A stretch of DNA of 64,000 nucleotides from Rhipicephalus microplus (Eukaryota > Arthropoda > Arachnida > Ixodida > Ixodidae): positions 77,790,417 through 77,854,416 of the forward strand of contig NC_134702.1 in assembly GCF_043290135.1 (NCBI RefSeq). The letters run 5' to 3'. The stretch's first letter is position 1. Every line of letters starts with the position of its first letter. Below, one piece after another: positions 58,161 through 64,000 of the stretch. Below the pieces are notes generated by a model. The model was not told where the DNA came from. It did not search any database and worked only from the letters and a program-made list of their open reading frames with translations. A program made the translations under genes and the position numbers.

Positions 58161-58275
58161 CGATTGTTATAGCACGAGAATAGAATGACGACAAAGAGAC
58201 AAAAATAAAACTGTTATAGCACTCGTCTTCTTCTTGTCCGTTTGTCGTCGTTATGTTCTCGCGCTATAACAATCG
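58161..58275. repeat. Inverted repeat with 42-bp arms
   Basis: The arms 58161-58202 (cgattgttatagcacgagaa...) and 58234-58275 (...ctcgcgctataacaatcg) are reverse complements with about six mismatches. The 31-bp loop holds a third partial copy (ctgttatagcactcgtc). Confidence 0.85.
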
Positions 58276-58600
58276 CCATGTCATACCAACTAGCCTAAAC
58301 CGCCACGTCCCTTTTTGGCGTTTTGATGCAGAACTGCACGGGAATTCCATGGCATTCAACTTTGTCAGCCGGGCTTCGTGAGGCGACGAATTTAGAATTG
58401 TCTATCGCTCGTTATTTTTGAAGTCTGAGTATGAAAAAAATTGCATGAACACTCAATTCCAAGAAAGACGCGTTTATGAACAGCTTGACTTGGAGATTAT
58501 TTCAATTTTTTCATGGGCCTCTTGAGAGCATCGTTGGGTACGCGCAACAGCCTCCATGTAGGGCGAATGGAGTGAGTCCTGTCCTAAACAGCAGTCAGGG

Positions 58601-59561
58601 TTTTAGGGGCGAAGCTCCTTAAGGCGTGGGCCTGTCCATCCCTTGTATGTATGTATGTATGTATGTATGTATGTATGTATGTATGTATGTATGTATGTAT
58701 GTATGTATGTATGTATGTATGTATGTATGTATGTATGTATGTATGTATGTATGTATGTATGTATGTATGTATGTATGTATGTATGTATGCGTGCGTGCAT
58801 GCATGCATGCATGCATGCATGTATGTATGTATGTATGTATGTATGTGTGTATGTATGTATGTATGTATGTATGTATGTATGCGTGCATGCGTGCATGTAT
58901 GTATGTATGTATGTATGTATGTATGTATGTATGTATGTATGTATGTATGTATGTATGTATGTATGTATGTATGCGTGCATGCGTGCGTGCGTGTATGTAT
59001 GTATGTATGTATGTATGTATGTATGTATGTATGTATGTATGTATGTATGTATGTATGTATGTATGTATGTATGTATGTATGTATGTATGTATGTATGTAT
59101 GTATGTATGTATGTATGCGTGCATGTATGTATGTATGTATGTATGTATGTATGTATGTATGTATGTATGTATGTATGTATGTATGTATGTATGTATGTAT
59201 GTATGTATGTATGTATGTATGTATGTATGTATGTATGTATGTATGCGTGCATGCGTGCATGTATGTATGTATGTATGTATGTATGTATGTATGTATGTAT
59301 GTATGTATGTATGTATGTATGTATGTATGTATGTATGTGTGTATGTATGTAGCCACCGGTGGCACGTACCCGCTCTAGAGCGGGTATGTGTCACAGGGGA
59401 TGCGAGATGGGAGATGGCATTACTTGGAGTGTTCACTAGATGGACGCACGGACGGATGGGCTCACAGACGGACAGACGAACGGACGCATAGATGAACGCA
59501 CGGATGGGCTGACGGATGCTTCGCCCCACTCATCATCATTCACTCCGTGGATATGCTGTGA
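58601..59561 (+). repeat. GGGGCGAAGC-type dispersed repeat, copy Y, with (TATG)n core
   Basis: It starts ttttaggggcgaagctcctt (58601) and contains the inverted end motif gcttcgcccc at 59518-59527, then actcatcatcattcactccg. The interior has a ~700-bp TATG array (58644-59351), two small palindromes, gatgcgagatgggagatggc and gacggacagacgaacggacg-type units (59444-59518). This is the best-preserved copy of the family. Confidence 0.75.
58644..59351. repeat. (TATG)n microsatellite with TGCG/TGCA interruptions
   Basis: About 177 tetranucleotide units. Variant blocks (gcgtgcatgcgtgcatg type) occur at 58789, 58881, 58973, 59117 and 59245. The very long Tyr-Ile-His-Thr and Met-Tyr-Val-Cys frames on both strands are artefacts. 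Confidence 0.98.
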
Positions 59562-60942
59562 TTTCTTTGTTTTCTATAATATAAAATATAAGATATAAAA
59601 ATATATATAAAATATAATATATAATTATAAGAGTAAATGGTTTACTTAGTAAGACTTTCTCTAAAGTATTTTAATGCATTTTGGTCGTGTTCTGCCCCTC
59701 CAACACGCCCAAATTAAAAAAAAAAAAGATCTGTTTTAGCACCGTGCACCATAGGAGCCAAAGTTGTGGTGTCAAGTAGCTGGTGTTTTAAAGGAGCAAA
59801 ACAAATACGTAAGTTGTTGTGCTAACCTCGGAGTGTAGCATCATGTACGGATACGAACATTTGGCCGAGCAGAGTTTCGACCCTTTTTTGACGGGTCCCG
59901 AACACACCGATACCAGCCGCGTAATTTTTCCCTACGCGAACTTTGCGGGCATGGACGAACTTTTACTCAAGAAAAGGTAGACACCTATGGCACCTATGTC
60001 TGAAATAACGTAAAAGAAACGTACTTTTTGTATTAGTTACAGAAGTCGGCAAAGTAAAAGTTGACCTCGTATCTGCATGGTAATCTGCAAACGTCGTCGA
60101 AAGACAATATAGTCTTGCATGTGGAGAGAGTGAACAAAACATTTTTTTGATGTTCTGCGCCAGAAAATTGGTGAATTGTATTCTGGAGGCGCTGTGTTAG
60201 AGTGCCTCGAGCGTGCAGCGGAGGCGAACGAGCGCATCAAGTCACGTCACACGTGAAACATGAGTGCCATCTGGCAGTTTTCTTGGAAAACTTTGCGAGT
60301 TCGAGTCTCAGAGGTGATAAGGTGTAGATCGCAAAGGGACGGGTAGGTGCCACCACCATGTCATCTTAGCAAAGCGTTGGAAACACTCGCCTTTTCGTGC
60401 AGGCGTTGCATGGTCAGCGCAGCGTGATAAACGCTACGGTCCGTAGAATTAATCATGCATGCCTTTTGTAGAAAAGACGCACATGCAGATCATATACGTG
60501 CTGTTATGGTGCCTCGAATGTGCGCAATAATTGTTTTTTAATTGACAATCGCACAAGTATGAACGCTGAATTTTGAGCAACATTGGTGGGCGCTGCAGAT
60601 GAGGTCAGCCGTTTGGGGTATCGGCTGGTGTCGTTTAGAGTACCCGGTACCGTAAGGGTGGACAAACAGTCAAATGTACAGATAGACAGACCAAAATTTT
60701 TGCGTCGAAGGTCCCCAAGAAAGACTATCGTCTTTAAAATGTCGCTTTGTGCCCCGTGCCTCATTCTAGCCTACCCAACATCTAGATGTATGCTTGCTGC
60801 ACACGAGGGTTGGTGCCAAAAGGAAGGAAACTGATCCATGGAGCTTTTAGACGCGTGCGTCTGGTGACCTTGAACTGTGAAGACAATACAGTACACGCAT
60901 ATTAACGCGCAATGTACCAATTACCACGTAGCAGTAACACAT
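59562..60942. other. No gene recognised; AT-rich start
   Basis: Opens with a TATAA/TATAT-rich stretch (59575-59630). A 45-codon ATG frame at 59843-59980 is the only item that stands out and is listed separately. Confidence 0.35.
59843..59980 (+). other. Unrecognised 45-codon ATG frame
   Basis: The frame MYGYEHLAEQSFDPFLTG... ends LLLKKR and a TAG at 59978-59980. Its composition is acidic and aromatic-rich and looks more protein-like than its neighbours. The end also reads aaaaggtaga, which could be a splice donor, but the upstream acceptor context is poor. No family is recognised. Confidence 0.15.
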
Positions 60943-60951
60943 AACTACAAC

Positions 60952-61198
60952 TGGCGCCCCGCTGCGGTGGTCTAGTGGCTAAGGTATTCGGATGCTGACC
61001 CGCAGGTCGCGGGATGAAATACCGGCTGCGGCGGCTGCATTTCCGATGGAGGCGGGAATGTTGTAGGCCCGTGTACTCAGATTTGGGTGCACGTTAAAGA
61101 ACCCCAGGTGGTCGAAATTTCCGGAGCCCTCCACTACGGCGTCTCTCATAATCATATGGTGGTTTGGGGACGTTAAACCACACATATGAATCAATCAG
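60952..61198 (+). mobile_element. Ruka-like SINE, full length
   Basis: The plus-strand copy has the tRNA-like head, although the B box is mutated (gcgggatgaaataccgg), a full body and a short tail. A 9-bp target-site duplication (aactacaac, 60943-60951 and 61199-61207) flanks it. Confidence 0.94.
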
Positions 61199-61207
61199 AA
61201 CTACAAC

Positions 61208-61940
61208 CCGCTCCACCAGAAAGGCGGGATTGATTGCGCATTGCACCAATCACATCCGAACTCATGACCAAGAAGAGAAGGGGGGTAGATCTGTCGGAGG
61301 TTCGTGAGTATGGATGACCAACCAGAGCATGCGCACCAGGCTTGTGACTTCCCTCTTCCTTTTTTTACATCACAAACATCACCTGGGAACATACCGTGCC
61401 TGTCCTGCTAGAAGAAAGCATCTAAACCGCATTGTGTGGTATTACAAGGTACATTTCCGTCCCCTTAATCTTAGTAGTAATTACCGCGGTGAAAGTCCAT
61501 GCAATGCTCACGGGCATGTGCCTTGAAGGTACAGAACACAACGAACGTATTGCTAAAATAAAAGACAGGTGTGTGCGACCACTTAAAGATTTGATGTGAT
61601 CACCAGCATAGTGTATGCTGGCTTCTTTTCATCACTCTACTATATTCTGTCTTTCTTTTCACCCCTTATTCCTCCCTGTCTCCCGTTCAGGATAGTGAAC
61701 TGGACGTGGGTCGTGTTATACGCTACCTGTCTTTTTTTTTTTTGGTTATCTGTCTCCGTCTCAAGAGTCAGGATCTGCGGGCTTCGGCCACTTGACTGCA
61801 ATACTGAACATTTCAGCTCACACAGTGCACACATAAGACAAAGACCTGGTGGCAACCGACAAATGCAGGAGCTATCTGGACAAGTGCTATCCGCTTGCCG
61901 AACTTCAGCAGTCACACCTAAGATGGCGGATACTAATCTT
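61208..61940. other. No gene recognised
   Basis: The open frame at 61596-61943 has a hydrophobic N-terminal stretch but runs into SINE sequence and shows no known domain, so it is probably chance. Confidence 0.3.
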
Positions 61941-62020
61941 TGAGGTTTAACGTCCCAGAACGGCGATATGAATATGAGAGACGCTGTAGGAGGGCTCCGG
62001 AAATTTTGGCCACCTCGTGG
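61941..62020 (-). mobile_element. SINE 3'-end fragment
   Basis: tgaggtttaacgtcccagaa and agggctccggaaattttggc are the 3' body of the SINE on the minus strand. The head is missing and no target-site duplication was found. Confidence 0.75.
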
Positions 62021-63160
62021 AACGAAGGAGGAGGCGCACCGCTATAGTGGGAGAGTGTCGTCCGCTTTCCCTTCGCAGGCCTTTTGGTATTTAAGGTTGG
62101 ATAAGTAATTTTTTCTTACTTCCTTTTTCTCACTCTCGCTGCGCAATTGGCGACGAGTTAGTTTCGATGCTTCTCCGTTCTTACAGCACTTCCAGCAGCC
62201 ATAGTATTCGCAGGCATTTTGCTGGCGATCACAGAAGCTACCAAACTCCTCGAGTGGTGCGCGTCGATGAGGCTCCGTGCTGTAGGCCCATAGATTACGA
62301 CGCGAACGATGTTTCCTGTTTGCGTGCCCACTTGGGCGGTGTTGCACTCGTAACGAAGCGATCACGTCGTCTTGATCAAAAGTCCAACGCCCAAGCGAAC
62401 CACCCCTAATTACTCGCTCGCGCTCACACAGTGTTGGCCCACTTTACCGAGTAGTACACATAGCGGGCGGTGGCGTGCAGTGCATATCACGTTTCCGGCG
62501 CGGTTTGCTTCAACTCGTATTCTGTTTTCCGTCGGTGCATAGCGAAGAAAAAAAAAAGGCCAGTGGTTCTTGCGTATATAGCTAGATTTTTTTTCCTTGC
62601 GGCGAGCGTGTGGTAATCAATTAGCGCCGATAACAAAAATGACTGCACAGTCCCTGGAAAGTCTTGCCGGGGCAAGGTTGGTGGCGTTCGTTTATTTCTT
62701 TGTCTCTCGCTGTACACCGAAAAAAAACAAACTTCGCCCGACTCGTAAGCGTTGACGGATGGGAGTGTCGCCCGTTCCAGCCGTGCACCATGGCTGTGCG
62801 TATGCTCATTATGCGCTATAGTCCCATTGCAAGTGTACGTGTGAACGATCATTCTCAACGGTATTGCGAAATGCTATGAGCTGGGTCACCGTCTGCTGCG
62901 CAAACCTAACGTCTGTTGTATGCACGCACGTCGGGTTTGACGAATTGCACGCAAAATGATCTGACGCCGCATGGTTATTTGGTGTAGCGCTTTCTATACT
63001 CAATCCACGTCCGCAGCTTTTTCCTAGATGGCGAAGAGACCCGATGTGAAATCGCTACACACACCCCAGCTGTAAGCCAAGGGGGAATATACAGAATAAG
63101 AAATGGGTCAGGCAAGGAGACGCAATCTCTTCGATGATATTCACTAAGTCCCTATAGAGC
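62021..63160. other. No gene recognised
   Basis: Overlapping short frames on both strands (62042-62409, 62487-62879) lack recognisable domains. Confidence 0.3.
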
Positions 63161-63202
63161 AAGTGTTCAAGCTACCCACCATGGTGGGTAGCTTGAACAC
63201 TT
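63161..63202. repeat. Perfect 42-bp palindrome
   Basis: Each 21-bp arm (aagtgttcaagctacccacc + a) meets its exact reverse complement with no loop, centred on ccatgg at 63179-63184. Confidence 0.97.
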
Positions 63203-63209
63203 CCTTTAG

Positions 63210-63440
63210 GTAGGCGATGTGGTACTCGATTGTGTGCCCGAAGGTAGCTGGATCGAGTTCTAGCCGCGGCGGCCACATATATGTGGAAGCGAAATGCTCT
63301 TTGCAAATGAGCTGTGTACTCAGATTTAGGTGCGCGTTAAAAAGGAAAAAAAAAACACCGGATAGTCAAAACTTTCGGAGCTTTCCGCTATGGCGCCCTT
63401 CATAAACCTATCGCGGTTATCGGATCTAAAATCGTAACAA
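63210..63440 (+). mobile_element. Diverged SINE copy
   Basis: Head-like gatgtggtactcgattgtgt and gctggatcgagttctagccg, body gtactcagatttaggtgcgc and 3' end tcggagctttccgctatggc, with an A-rich insertion near 63342. Plus strand and old. Confidence 0.65.
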
Positions 63441-64000
63441 TTATTAATAATACAAGCTGTTAGGTTGGGCTCGAATAGATGAACTTTCTAAATTGGATCG
63501 AAACTGACTTTTAGGTATACATGAATCACCAAGGCAGCGGTAGTGACAAAACCTTGAAGTACCCGCATGCAAGCACTGTAATCTGTTCATTGCACAATAA
63601 GGATGAGGTACTATATATTACGACGTATGCTTCCTTAACTAGATGCGAACATGGACAGGCGGGTTAAATTATAAATCAAAGCACGAAATGTACACGTACG
63701 CTTGGTGAAAGATAACCATTGTTTTGTGTTGTGTGGAGGGAGTATATTCCAGAGACGTTTTGGCCTAATCAGTGGACGGTTCCACGCCTCAGTCATAATA
63801 ACACGGTGTTCACAGCTGCACAACGATCAAATATAGTCAGATTTGGCGATCTTGAAGAATGTCTGTCAGAAGTGGAGGCTTGGGAGGCAAAAAAGGGTGA
63901 AGGGTAAGTTAATGTCCAGTATGAGGAGGGTGGACCTGTATGTGTATGAGCCGTACGGCTGTGAGCCATAATACGAGCCATGCGCGTTTCAATCAGCCCT
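63441..64000. other. No gene recognised
   Basis: Short frames near 63635-63981 occur on both strands. The plus-strand one (63719-63907) begins MFCVVWREYIPETFWP and resembles no family that I can name; it may continue outside the window. Confidence 0.3.

Noticed and set aside
58584..59529. Very long open frames on both strands (up to 308 codons)
   Set aside because: They are translations of the TATG microsatellite (Tyr-Ile-His-Thr and Met-Tyr-Val-Cys repeats), open in several frames at once.

Overview
The window looks like repeat-dense intergenic DNA of a hard tick (Ixodidae, probably Rhipicephalus or a close relative). The main reason is a tRNA-derived SINE with a 5' head carrying A and B boxes and a (CAAT)n or (ATCA)n tail. 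It matches my memory of the Ruka SINE described from ixodid ticks, and it occurs at least eight times in good condition plus several times as decayed copies. RTE-like and RNase H-bearing LINEs, a Penelope-like element, a Ty3/gypsy LTR element and long microsatellites also fit a tick genome. No convincing host gene, rRNA or functional tRNA gene was found. Almost every coding signal belongs to a decayed transposable element.

Layout. 1-4.7 kb: a broken Ty3/gypsy retrotransposon whose 5' end lies outside the window. 5.3-6.9 kb: a composite repeat (copy A) made of ~145-bp units around a GC-rich spacer. 6.9-7.65 kb: a dispersed repeat (copy P) holding a duplicated tRNA-like module. 7.8-11.1 kb: four SINE copies, a (TA)n tract and a 94-bp-arm foldback. 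12.4-15.4 kb: a 5'-truncated RTE-like LINE split by a SINE and by an RNase H-bearing LINE with a 526-codon open frame. 19.1 kb: a SINE. 21.6-24.4 kb: composite copy B, itself hit by a LINE 3' end, a probable solo LTR and a SINE tail, each with readable target-site duplications. 25.4, 28.3-29.3 and 58.6-59.6 kb: three copies of a family whose ends contain inverted GGGGCGAAGC motifs and whose interiors hold different microsatellites. 31.2-33.6 kb: a degenerate ~85-bp minisatellite split by a second copy of the RNase H LINE. 33.8-35.2 kb: inverted copy Q of the 6.9-kb repeat, split by an element that carries tandem arrays with heat-shock-element-like motifs. 35.6-37.5 kb: a Penelope-like element with its 3' end repeated in inverted orientation. 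37.5-38.2 kb: a third decayed composite copy split by a SINE. 40.15-41.7 kb: a third RNase H LINE copy. 42-58 kb: mostly unrecognised AT-rich DNA with scattered SINE or LINE scraps and microsatellites. 61 kb: a SINE. 63.2 kb: a perfect 42-bp palindrome beside a decayed SINE.

The parts do not form a host pathway. They form a record of layered insertions: LINE machinery (TPRT) explains the SINE and LINE fragments with 7-16 bp target-site duplications, LTR integration explains the element with a 4-bp duplication, and the families with inverted ends look like non-autonomous DNA elements or foldbacks. All family names come from memory and reading by eye; no alignment or database search was run.
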